This document shows positions 9,892 through 18,719 of a stretch of DNA of 44,360 nucleotides, piece after piece; the stretch's first letter is position 1, and each line of letters starts with the position of its first letter. Made by a program: the position numbers and the translations under genes. The notes under the pieces are model-generated. The model saw nothing but the letters and a program-made list of their open reading frames with translations. It was not told the DNA's origin and did not search any database. This DNA is from Treponema sp. (GTDB taxonomy: Bacteria; Spirochaetota; Spirochaetia; Treponematales; Breznakiellaceae). Location of the stretch: assembly GCA_031255285.1 (NCBI GenBank), contig JAIRSU010000124.1, forward strand, positions 1-44,360, given 5' to 3'.

Positions 9892-10830
9892 TTATGATTT
9901 TTTCAGTTTCGTCTTGATAGGAGAAATTTCCAGAATTTTCGATTCAAGCTCCGCTAGTTGTGAAGAGATGCGAGCATCTATTTCACCGAAATCCGTCTCA
10001 ATCATACATCCGCCCTGATCTACAGACGAGTCTTCCTGTACCTGTATAGAGGACGCACCTTCGGCAAGGCGGATGAAGTCTTTGATATGCTCGGAGGTGA
10101 GTTTGGCATCTGCCATGTTAACATGGATAATGACATCACCTTTGCCTTTGACTTTACGGAGAGCCTGCATCACGTTGGAGATGATGACTTGACGCTGGGT
10201 TTCGGAGATGACCTTGACGACCTTACGAGAAACGAGAAGCACGAGGTCAATGATTTGTTGTTCTGTTTCCGCGAGTATTTCGGCGCGTTTGTCTTGAGCG
10301 CGCTCAAGCATAATCTGAGTTCGCTGAACGAGGCGCTCCACCTCGGCTTTGCCTGTATTGAAGCCTTCCTCTCTACCTGCTCGAAAGCCTTGTTCCTGTG
10401 CTTCTTTCTTTTGACCTTCAAATGCCGCGTGTGCGGTTGCCCCAATCTCCGCCGCTTTCTGCCTAGCATTTGTGAGAATGGCTTCCGCATTGTCTTCAGC
10501 TTGGCGCTTGATAATTTGGGCTTCTTCGGTTTTACGCTTCACCTCTTGGAAGGCGGCATTTTCGGCAGCTTTGATGATTCCATCCGACTCCATCTTCGCG
10601 GATATCATAAGTGCTTCTTTTTCCGCGGCCCATTGGACCCTGAATGCCTCAGCCTCCTTGCGGAGATCGTCGGCCGTGGGACCATCGTAAGCATCCTCTT
10701 TTTTGTCCGATTCTTCGGCTTCTTCTGGTTCCGCGAGATGCGATAATTCGGGAAACGCATGAGGAGGTTCAATCTGAATTTTCTCTGCTACGGGATTAAC
10801 TTCCCCGTATCTAAAAACCGCTTTTGCCAA
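9892..10830 (-). CDS. fliH: flagellar assembly protein FliH
   Basis: Position after fliG, coiled-coil EEAQIIKRQAEDNAEAILTNARQKAAEIG and the FliH C-terminal domain. Confidence 0.85.
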   Translation of the reverse strand: MAKAVFRYGEVNPVAEKIQIEPPHAFPELSHLAEPEEAEESDKKEDAYDGPTADDLRKEAEAFRVQWAAEKEALMISAKMESDGIIKAAENAAFQEVKRKTEEAQIIKRQAEDNAEAILTNARQKAAEIGATAHAAFEGQKKEAQEQGFRAGREEGFNTGKAEVERLVQRTQIMLERAQDKRAEILAETEQQIIDLVLLVSRKVVKVISETQRQVIISNVMQALRKVKGKGDVIIHVNMADAKLTSEHIKDFIRLAEGASSIQVQEDSSVDQGGCMIETDFGEIDARISSQLAELESKILEISPIKTKLKKS

Positions 10831-11047
10831 AATGGATTCTCCTTATTACATACTCCAAGTACGATTCATATCGTTAATCCCTGCCTTATCATCATTCAAA
10901 ACAGCCAAATCCTCTGTATTAATAACAATCAGTTCTTACAGATTTCGCTCTATTTACACAATTGATACAGAAGGACAATTGGGACAACAGTTGTCAAAAT
11001 AATCTTTACAATAATTTTTCTTGAAGTGTATTTTTGCATCCTCACGA

Positions 11048-12097
11048 CTACACGACCAGCTCATCCTCGCCAACACGAGAAACAACGATTTCGCCTGCGT
11101 CTTCAAGCCGCCGGATAATCGATACTATCTTCTGTTGGGCTTCTTCCACGTCTTTCAATCGCACAGGACCCATAAACTCCATATCTTCCTTCAACATAGC
11201 ACCTGCGCGCTTACTCATGTTCTTGAAAATTTTGTCCTGTACCTCCTGGTCAACGGACTTGAGCGCCTTTGCCAGCTCTTGACCGTCAACCTCACGCATG
11301 ACTTTCTGAATCGCTTTATCGTCGAGCATAACAATATCCTCGAATACAAACATACGCTTTTTAATTTCCTCGGCAAGCTCCGGGTCTTCGTCTTCGAGCG
11401 ATTCGATGATTTGTTTTTCAGAAGCACGGTCAACAAGGTTAAGAATCTCGACGATACTTGGCACACCACCTGCGGCCGTGTAGTCTTCGCTGGACAGAGT
11501 AGAGAGTTTCTTTTCAAGCACCCGCTCCACCTCTCGCAGAACCTCCGGACTGGTACGGTCCATCGTGGCGATACGTCGCGCAACATCACTCTGCACCTCG
11601 TTAGGCAGGTTTTGTAAAATCACAGATGCCTTGTTTGGCTCAAGATAAGCCAGAATTAGGGCGATAGTCTGTGGATGCTCTTGTTGAATGAAGTTAAGCA
11701 GATGCGCTGGATCGGTACGCCTGATGAAGTCAAACGGGCGCACTTGGAGACTGGACGTGAGTCGGTTAATGATGTCAACGGCTTTCTGATTACCGAGTGC
11801 TTTTTCCAGAAGTTCGCGAGCGTAATCAATGCCACCAGTAGATATGAACTGATTCGCCAGCATCAGCTCTTGAAATTCCTGCAATATAGCATCTTTCTGC
11901 TCCGGCTCTATGGTTTCGAGTCGAGCGATTTCAAACGTGATTGTTTCGATTTCATCTTCCCTGAGATATTTGAATATTTCAGCAGAAATTTCAGAACCGA
12001 TAGTTACCAAGAAAATGGCGGCCTTCTGTCTGCCGTTTAAATCCTTCCCCGTCTTTTTCTTATTACCATGAGCTTCTTCATGTTCGATCTTTGCCAC
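11048..12097 (-). CDS. fliG: flagellar motor switch protein FliG
   Basis: FliG core EHPQTIALILAYLEPNKASVILQNLP; C-terminal motor domain. Confidence 0.97.
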   Translation of the reverse strand: MAKIEHEEAHGNKKKTGKDLNGRQKAAIFLVTIGSEISAEIFKYLREDEIETITFEIARLETIEPEQKDAILQEFQELMLANQFISTGGIDYARELLEKALGNQKAVDIINRLTSSLQVRPFDFIRRTDPAHLLNFIQQEHPQTIALILAYLEPNKASVILQNLPNEVQSDVARRIATMDRTSPEVLREVERVLEKKLSTLSSEDYTAAGGVPSIVEILNLVDRASEKQIIESLEDEDPELAEEIKKRMFVFEDIVMLDDKAIQKVMREVDGQELAKALKSVDQEVQDKIFKNMSKRAGAMLKEDMEFMGPVRLKDVEEAQQKIVSIIRRLEDAGEIVVSRVGEDELVV

Positions 12098-12100
12098 ACG

Positions 12101-13816
12101 CTACTCCTCTAAAAGCCACGTTCTAATGAGCGAGGCCACATCCTCCGGATGTTCCCTTGCGGTATTTGCGATGCTTTCCTGTAAGTCGAGACGATTCCGT
12201 TCCTCCACCGACATGGTAACCTGCACCTCATCTTCCTCTGCCTGCATGAGGGCGTTTTCACGCAGTTCCTGCTCGCGGCGTGCGCGAGCGTCTTCATCTG
12301 CTCTTCTACGGCGCTCAATTTCCCGCGAGATAATACGAAAAATGAAGAACGACAAGAGAAGAAGCAATAACCCGGCGAGAAGAAGTATGAAGACAAGCCG
12401 CATCTGTCTTTGTTTGAAATACGCCATATCCTCTTCGGCAAATTGCACCGACCTGTCTATTTGAATACTCTGGACGGAGACTGAATCTCCACGTGCCGCA
12501 TCGTAACCTACTGCATTTTGAATCAACGCGGTCGCTGAACGAAGTTGTTCGTCAGAAACTGGCGTATACTCTCGCTCAATGGACCCGTTCGTTATAACAG
12601 GGGTACCTTTTTCGTCTCTTTTGATTTTCCATACACCGTCTATGTTCGCAGAGATTGTTATACGATCAATATTCGGTGTCTTCTCCTCCTGTGTAGTACG
12701 CTCGCCGATTTCCTCATTTTGAACCAGTGTCTTCTGTGTTACTTCTCCATTGAGGTTGCTCATGTCTCTGTACGCAGGCGGGGTCTGACCTTCCATCCCT
12801 GACGGTCCTTCGGGATTGAAACCTGTACCAATCCATGTGGTTTCTGATGTAGTTTTTGAGCGAGTTACAGACTCCTGTATTTTAGAATCGTCGTAGGAAA
12901 GACCTGGCGTCCGCGGCTGTACCACGTAGGGGATGTATTCCCTGGTACTGACCGCCCTTTTTGACAAGTCCATGTCAATTTTGATATTAAGGTCACGCAC
13001 ACGCGCAGAAGAGAAGATACTTTGCAAAGACGAAAGAACGCGGGCGCGATATTCGGCTTCCAATGCACGAATCATCTTCTGTCCTCGTTCCACGAGAGAG
13101 ATTCTGTCCATCTCCGCCATACCTGCGAAGTCATTCAATATATTTCCACTCTGGTCGGATATGGTGATATTTTCATCTTGGAGACCAGCAACCGCGGTCT
13201 TCAACAATTTCTGTATACCCTCAATTTTCTTGCGATTTTGGGTGATATCGCTTCCTGGTTTAGGAAATATGGTAACACTTGCAGACACAGGGTTCTGGTC
13301 GGACTCAAAAAGCGTCCGTTCTGGCATGACTAGCGTAACGTTGGCATCGTCCACATCATCAAGGGCTTTAATGTGATCGGTTACCATCTGGGTAATTGCC
13401 CTCTGAAGATTCACATTACGCTCGAAGTCAGTGATGGTCCACCTGTCACGGTCAAAGATAGCCCATGGGTCGGTACCGGACGGGATAAGGTCTTCACGGA
13501 TAAGGAGAGAACGTATCCGACGCGCAGTCTGCTCATCCGGCACCATGATGATACCGGCCGAAGACACACTTGTTCTTACTCCCTCCGCGTTTATCCGAGT
13601 GATAATACGATCCTGCGTATCAACATCACGGATAGGCGCATCAATAACGGGTACCATAGTCGGGCTTGCCGAAATCGAAAAAAGCGCCACAATACCCGCA
13701 ATCACCATAACGATAATACCTGCTAGTATGAGCTTCTGTACTAGAGACCATTTTCTCCATTGGGTTTTTATATTATCAAAAAACTTTTTCAGCCATTCAG
13801 GCACATTCCCTCCCAT
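12101..13816 (-). CDS. fliF: flagellar M-ring protein FliF
   Basis: VPVIDAPIRDVDTQDRIITRINAEGV..., ERTLFESDQNPVSASVTI; two TM segments; start MGGNVPEW. Confidence 0.97.
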   Translation of the reverse strand: MGGNVPEWLKKFFDNIKTQWRKWSLVQKLILAGIIVMVIAGIVALFSISASPTMVPVIDAPIRDVDTQDRIITRINAEGVRTSVSSAGIIMVPDEQTARRIRSLLIREDLIPSGTDPWAIFDRDRWTITDFERNVNLQRAITQMVTDHIKALDDVDDANVTLVMPERTLFESDQNPVSASVTIFPKPGSDITQNRKKIEGIQKLLKTAVAGLQDENITISDQSGNILNDFAGMAEMDRISLVERGQKMIRALEAEYRARVLSSLQSIFSSARVRDLNIKIDMDLSKRAVSTREYIPYVVQPRTPGLSYDDSKIQESVTRSKTTSETTWIGTGFNPEGPSGMEGQTPPAYRDMSNLNGEVTQKTLVQNEEIGERTTQEEKTPNIDRITISANIDGVWKIKRDEKGTPVITNGSIEREYTPVSDEQLRSATALIQNAVGYDAARGDSVSVQSIQIDRSVQFAEEDMAYFKQRQMRLVFILLLAGLLLLLLSFFIFRIISREIERRRRADEDARARREQELRENALMQAEEDEVQVTMSVEERNRLDLQESIANTAREHPEDVASLIRTWLLEE

Positions 13817-13901
13817 CGTAGGGAGCAGGAGCAAGGTTTTTGTCAACTTGAAAATGATAGACAGTATGTAGTAACAATATAACCCAACTCCCAATTCCCA
13901 A

Positions 13902-14276
13902 CTATCTAGTATTAATTAAATCTCTCCACCCCTGGACCAAACGGTTTAGCACTGTACGCGTAATATTCAACGACATAGATGCCTTTGCCTGCGCTATAGT
14001 TATATCATGAATATCCACAGCATCCGGGTCAACGATGGCGGACTGTATCAATTCGCTGGAAAACTGCTCCTGCGCACTTACCTTGTCCAATGCCTTGAGC
14101 ATCATCTCGTCAAAAGAACCATCTCGCGTAACGGCTTCCACACCGATTTTTTTGCCGATATCTATAATATCCCTGCCGGATGGAAACAGTCCCGTATGAG
14201 GCTTTATGTGTTTCGGATTCGTCACCGCAAGCGTGGACGTATCTACTGAAATTAAACTGGGTGGCATTAGTGTCAT
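13902..14276 (-). CDS. fliE: flagellar hook-basal body protein FliE
   Basis: Small protein ending in VDIHDITIAQAKASMSLNITRTVLNRLVQGWRDLINTR. Confidence 0.92.
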   Translation of the reverse strand: MTLMPPSLISVDTSTLAVTNPKHIKPHTGLFPSGRDIIDIGKKIGVEAVTRDGSFDEMMLKALDKVSAQEQFSSELIQSAIVDPDAVDIHDITIAQAKASMSLNITRTVLNRLVQGWRDLINTR

Positions 14277-14372
14277 TATTTATTCCTTAATATTTTAGAA
14301 AAGAAGTATTTGTTACTCGCCATTGATTAAAACTGTCAGACTCAAATTGCTAACGATACCTATTCCCACTTC

Positions 14373-14831
14373 CTACCTACTGCCGATTTCCAGCGCACGC
14401 TGAAACATTGATTTTGAACCTTCAATAATTGAGGCATTAGCTTCGTAGGCACGAGACGTGGCTATCATATCAACCATCTCTGTCACAATGTCAACATTAG
14501 GCATCTCTACATAACCAGCTTGAGTCCCATCCTTTATGGCATCCGGGTGAGTCGGGTCGTAGACAAGACGAGGTTTGGTGTTGTCTTTCTGTATCTCGAC
14601 CACGTGCACACCCGTACCACCACCATTATCCATATTTTCCGGCAGAAAAGGCGACCGCCAATAGGGACCCTCGGCACGCGGACGCATGATCACACGACTC
14701 CGACGAAAAGGTCCACCCTCAGCTGTACGGGTTGTAGACGCATTGGCGATGTTATCGGCAATCACATCGGAACGCAAACGTTCCGCGCTCAAACCAGTAC
14801 CAGCTATATTGATTGAATTAAATATTCCCAT
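14373..14831 (-). CDS. flgC: flagellar basal-body rod protein FlgC
   Basis: GLSAERLRSDVIADNIANASTTRT..., VEMPNVDIVTEMVDMIATSRAYEANASII. Confidence 0.97.
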   Translation of the reverse strand: MGIFNSINIAGTGLSAERLRSDVIADNIANASTTRTAEGGPFRRSRVIMRPRAEGPYWRSPFLPENMDNGGGTGVHVVEIQKDNTKPRLVYDPTHPDAIKDGTQAGYVEMPNVDIVTEMVDMIATSRAYEANASIIEGSKSMFQRALEIGSR

Positions 14832-14935
14832 CTATGTCTCCTTTTTTAGAGAGTTTGAGGGTGAGTATAGGAAACGACTCTCTGCTATAAACATCATTCG
14901 AAATGCTTATAACCAATCTCTCTACTCACTCTCGG

Positions 14936-15349
14936 CTATCCCCTTAACGCCAAATTCACCTGCGCGAACTCGAAAGTTTCGGCTTGGGCCAGCAAAGTAT
15001 AGAGCATCTGATTCTGCACGGACAACATCAACTCCTGCTCCACGTCAACATTATTACCATTATTTTTGGACTGACTTACATAGTCCAGAACACGACGCGG
15101 TTGAACGGTACGATAGTCTTTGGGACGCCAATTCGGAATATGTCTCTCATTCGTCAAGGCAAGCTCCAAAACAGGCTTCTGCTTTTCGGATTCAAGGGCA
15201 CGCTTCAATTCACTCTCAAAATTCACTTCAGAACGCTTGAAGTTTGGCACTTCCGCATTTGCTACATTATTCGCAATGACAGTCCGCCTCACTACACTGG
15301 CATCCATTGCACGATGGATGATATCCACAGTCTTCTCAAAATTAATCAT
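14936..15349 (-). CDS. flgB: flagellar basal-body rod protein FlgB
   Basis: VRRTVIANNVANAEVPNFKRSEVNFESEL; operon order. Confidence 0.96.
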   Translation of the reverse strand: MINFEKTVDIIHRAMDASVVRRTVIANNVANAEVPNFKRSEVNFESELKRALESEKQKPVLELALTNERHIPNWRPKDYRTVQPRRVLDYVSQSKNNGNNVDVEQELMLSVQNQMLYTLLAQAETFEFAQVNLALRG

Positions 15350-15372
15350 TTTCTTACCATACCTCTATCCAA

Positions 15373-15423
15373 ATATCGGCACATTTTAAAAATAATTTTA
15401 TCATATTATGACGTTATACGCAA
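15373..15423 (-). promoter_or_regulatory. overlapping sigma70-like and sigma28-like promoter motifs upstream of flgB
   Basis: TTGCGT-17-TAAAAT and TAAA-16-GCCGATAT on the minus strand, about 24 bp from the flgB ATG. Confidence 0.4.
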
Positions 15424-15491
15424 GGGGTTTTTTGAATCTCCATGGTGAACAAATAAATTTTAGGTGGTAATCTACAAAGCATAATAAAGCG

Positions 15492-15996
15492 GTAACGACA
15501 ATAGCCATAGAAATCAAGTATCTCCATTGTCTAGCTTATATGACATAATCCAAAACGGGGGAAATACAAGGGTAAACAAAATTGCTGGTGTCCTCAATGC
15601 GGGTGTCAGTGTACAGTGGGCGTGAAATGACTTATCAATGATGCCTTTCCCGGGTCGTTGAGATGCCACAATCGTACTTGTCCGGAGAATTGGTATACGA
15701 AACATCAGTGTTGTATCGAAAAATCAGTATCACCGAAGTCTTAAAAGTCCTCAAATCAGGTAATATGAAATACATTCGAGAGAAAGCCGATATGATAGTC
15801 TTGAAATAACCGAGTTCTGAACATATGTGGTGGTGGAGAAGAAGTATAAGGTCTGGCTTATTTATGCATACCATCGGGAAAGCAGGGAAATCGTAGCGTA
15901 TATATGAGGAAATAGGAATAGACTATGAGCGGGTAGCGACAGATGGTTGAGACAGCTTCGTTTCAGTATTCGGGGACAACACAAAGGAAATAAAGT
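15492..15996 (+). pseudogene. decayed IS1-family transposase
   Basis: Readable across frames: TTIAIEIKYLHC..., GKQNCWCPQCGCQCTVGVK zinc-ribbon-like segment, then TYVVVEKKYKVWLIYAYHRESREIVAYI*, GIDYERVATDG*DSFVSVFGDN; several stops and frameshifts. Confidence 0.75.
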
Positions 15997-17019
15997 TTAC
16001 CCTGAAAGCGTTAACCGTGCGACCGATGCACGTTCTATGAGCTTTATGGGTGTAACAATACGGGACGTGGTTTCCTTACCTTCAAGATAGTCCATCATGG
16101 TATTAGCGGCGATTCTACCACGTTCTTCGGTATCCTGGTGGATTGTGGTCAGGGGCGGGGTGAGTATTCTGCTAAAAAACAAGTCGTCGAATCCAATAAC
16201 TGAGACGTCTCCTGGGACATGGCGGTCACTCTGGATCAAACCGGCAATAAGACCAGCCGCGAGTATATCCGCGGTGGCAAAGACCGCAGTGATATCGGAA
16301 CGCCTACTCAACATCCGCCCTACCTCCATACCATCTTCAACAGTAATATCCTGTTGGTACACGTTCTTGCTGTTGAAAGCGATGCCATTTCTTTCAAGAC
16401 AGTCCTTGTATCCCCTAAAACGCTCCTTAATGACACCTTCCTCACCGTGAAAGAGTGGTGAGGCAAACACTATATTTCGGTGACCTTTTCTAACCAGATA
16501 CTCTGTCGCCATAAAACCGCCATGGAAGTCGTCGATACCTACATTAAATACCTTCCCGTTCTTCACGTAGCTGTCCAGCAGTACCAGCGGCTTATCCATT
16601 TCAAGGAGTCTTTCGAAAAAAGCGTCGTTAAAAAGGCCTGTCAAAATAACGCCGTCGAGATTCCAGTTGTTAAAAAGAGAGAACAGCTCTTGTTCATCCG
16701 CGACTGTGCGAATCATCATATAATACCCACGTTCTTGGATAGCTTTTTCAATACTCCCAAGCAAAGCCCCATGAAACGGATCTTGCATGAAACTCACAGC
16801 TTGGGAACGAAACAAATGATTGATTACCCCAATAATCCGGGATGACTTATTCACCAGAGAACGCGCCGACAGATTCGGCGTATAATGGTTACGGGCTATG
16901 ATGGCGTTAATACGGTTAATGGTCTCAGATGCCACACGAGAGTATCTTTTGTGAATTACATTTGATACTGTTGTAACACTGACCTTTGCTTCACGGGCGA
17001 TGTCTTTAATGGTTGCCAT
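15997..17019 (-). CDS. LacI-family transcriptional regulator
   Basis: MATIKDIAREAKVSVTTVSNVIHKRYSRVASETINRI HTH and a LacI sugar-binding domain. Confidence 0.95.
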   Translation of the reverse strand: MATIKDIAREAKVSVTTVSNVIHKRYSRVASETINRINAIIARNHYTPNLSARSLVNKSSRIIGVINHLFRSQAVSFMQDPFHGALLGSIEKAIQERGYYMMIRTVADEQELFSLFNNWNLDGVILTGLFNDAFFERLLEMDKPLVLLDSYVKNGKVFNVGIDDFHGGFMATEYLVRKGHRNIVFASPLFHGEEGVIKERFRGYKDCLERNGIAFNSKNVYQQDITVEDGMEVGRMLSRRSDITAVFATADILAAGLIAGLIQSDRHVPGDVSVIGFDDLFFSRILTPPLTTIHQDTEERGRIAANTMMDYLEGKETTSRIVTPIKLIERASVARLTLSG

Positions 17020-17090
17020 ACACTTACTCTATAGTATAAGCAAAAAAATTGCAATTACAAGAAAGGTTTGGCAACGACTCAAAAGCATCA

Positions 17091-17186
17091 GTCAGGCTTC
17101 GCCTATTTTACGACTTCCCACAGGGCATTGTTCGCATACGCCACTGTTCCCCGTCAGGCAGAGCCTGTTCTACGACCCAGTTTCAT
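17091..17186 (+). repeat. dispersed REP-like element, copy E1
   Basis: GTCAGGCTTCGCCTATTTTACGACTTCCCACAGGGCATTGTTCGC...CCCCGTCAGGCAGAGCCTG. Confidence 0.65.
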
Positions 17187-17229
17187 ACCCGCTGGCATCC
17201 TATAGGGGCGAAAGGTTTATCTTAAAAGG

Positions 17230-17294
17230 AGAGTCTGCAAACAACGGACGGGACAGATGTTAATTTGTTCGTTATCGTGTAACTTGCAGACTCT
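17230..17294 (-). terminator. 11-bp perfect inverted repeat downstream of the alcohol dehydrogenase gene
   Basis: AGAGTCTGCAA (17230-17240) / TTGCAGACTCT (17284-17294), followed by CCTTTT on the minus strand. Confidence 0.4.
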
Positions 17295-17299
17295 TCTCT

Positions 17300-18475
17300 C
17301 TACTTTGCCTTGCGGTAAATTGCTTCCAAATCAGGAATATCTAGTGGATGGAACGAACCAAGCTTCCGTTTGCCAGAGAAGCTGCATCTAAAGGCGAGTT
17401 CCTTTATTTGTTCTTCGGTAAGGTCAACACCCAGCTCGTGGATCGATGTGGGCATATTGATTGACCTAAAGAATGCTTCCATGCTATCAATGGCGAAAAG
17501 GGCGGTCTTTTCTTCATTATTGCTTGAGACACCGAATACCTCCGCGCCAAGTTTCGCAAAACGAGAGGGCAGGGATTTATAAACGTAACGCGCCCATACC
17601 GCCCAGACTGCGGATAAGCCCGCTCCGTGCGCCACGTCAAACATTCCGCTTAACTCATGCTCTATCTGGTGTGTTGACCAATCTCCGCCACTTCCTCCGC
17701 ATCCGGTGAGTCCATTATGAGAGAGACTCCCCGCCCACATGATCTCGGCCGCTGCATTATAGTCGTGAGGAATATCTTTAAGAATAAGAGCGTTTCGCAT
17801 CACGGTTTTCATAAGAACGACTGCAATACTATCCGTAAGTTCGGAATCTACACGTTTAGGATCCAGCCACCGTTCTAATGTGTGCATAATGATATCCACA
17901 CATCCGCATGCGACCTGATACACCGGCAGGGTGAATGTGAGTTCTGGATTCATTACCGCAAACTTGAGTCGACAGACCTTATTGACGTAACCGCGTTTGA
18001 TACCCTCATCGTTGGTAATAACAGACGAGTCGCTCATTTCACTACCCGCGGCCGCTATAGTTAATACACAGCCGATAGGTAGACAGGCAGACGGGATACG
18101 CTTCTGCTCGTAGAAATCCCACACTTCGCCATCGTTTACCACACCGTAACCTATCGCCTTAGCCGAATCGATGACGCTCCCGCCGCCCACAGCGAGGATA
18201 AAGTCAATGCCTTCTCTTTTGCACAACGCTATGCCTTCGTGAATCTTCGAAAGACGCGGATTTGGCATAACCCCACCGAGCGAAACATAAGGCACGCCAT
18301 TTTCGTCAAGAGATCTGTATACTCGGTCGAGCAAGCCTGATTCTACAGCACTCTTGCCTCCGTAATGTACAAGCGCCTTTTTGCATCCAAAAGACGCGGT
18401 TAATGCACCGACTTCGTTTTCGGTATCTTTCCCGAAAACGACTTGCGTCGGCGCATAATACTGAAAATTGTTCAT
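17300..18475 (-). CDS. iron-containing alcohol dehydrogenase (YqhD/butanol dehydrogenase type)
   Basis: MNNFQYYAPTQVVFGKDTE..., GGGSVIDSAKAIGYG, HQIEHELSGMFDVAHGAGLSAVW. Confidence 0.95.
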   Translation of the reverse strand: MNNFQYYAPTQVVFGKDTENEVGALTASFGCKKALVHYGGKSAVESGLLDRVYRSLDENGVPYVSLGGVMPNPRLSKIHEGIALCKREGIDFILAVGGGSVIDSAKAIGYGVVNDGEVWDFYEQKRIPSACLPIGCVLTIAAAGSEMSDSSVITNDEGIKRGYVNKVCRLKFAVMNPELTFTLPVYQVACGCVDIIMHTLERWLDPKRVDSELTDSIAVVLMKTVMRNALILKDIPHDYNAAAEIMWAGSLSHNGLTGCGGSGGDWSTHQIEHELSGMFDVAHGAGLSAVWAVWARYVYKSLPSRFAKLGAEVFGVSSNNEEKTALFAIDSMEAFFRSINMPTSIHELGVDLTEEQIKELAFRCSFSGKRKLGSFHPLDIPDLEAIYRKAK

Positions 18476-18539
18476 AGTATCTTTATATTACAACAATACT
18501 GGTGTTATGGAAAGATATCGTTTTTTTCAAATTTAAAGT

Positions 18540-18590
18540 CGGTTCGGTTTGTATTTCATTGGCGAATGAAATACAAACGCCATTGAACCG
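18540..18590. promoter_or_regulatory. nested inverted repeat in a divergent intergenic region
   Basis: 14-bp perfect arms GTTTGTATTTCATT-GGCG-AATGAAATACAAAC, with outer arms CGGTTC/GAACCG. Confidence 0.6.
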
Positions 18591-18616
18591 CTACTATGTA
18601 TAACTCGTCAAGTATA

Positions 18617-18646
18617 TTGATATATTAAGGATAGTTGTTGTATAAT
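18617..18646 (+). promoter_or_regulatory. sigma70-type promoter for the LacI-sensor histidine kinase
   Basis: TTGATA-18-TATAAT. Confidence 0.55.
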
Positions 18647-18719
18647 AATCGAAAGAAAAGCATCATTCGATGGTTCTGGTGAACTACAGATACTTAACAA
18701 TTAGACAGGGAGTGAAAAA

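Noticed and set aside
10087-11617. 219-aa and 198-aa plus-strand ORFs antisense to fliH/fliG
   Set aside because: Mirror frames of conserved flagellar genes with no domain signature.
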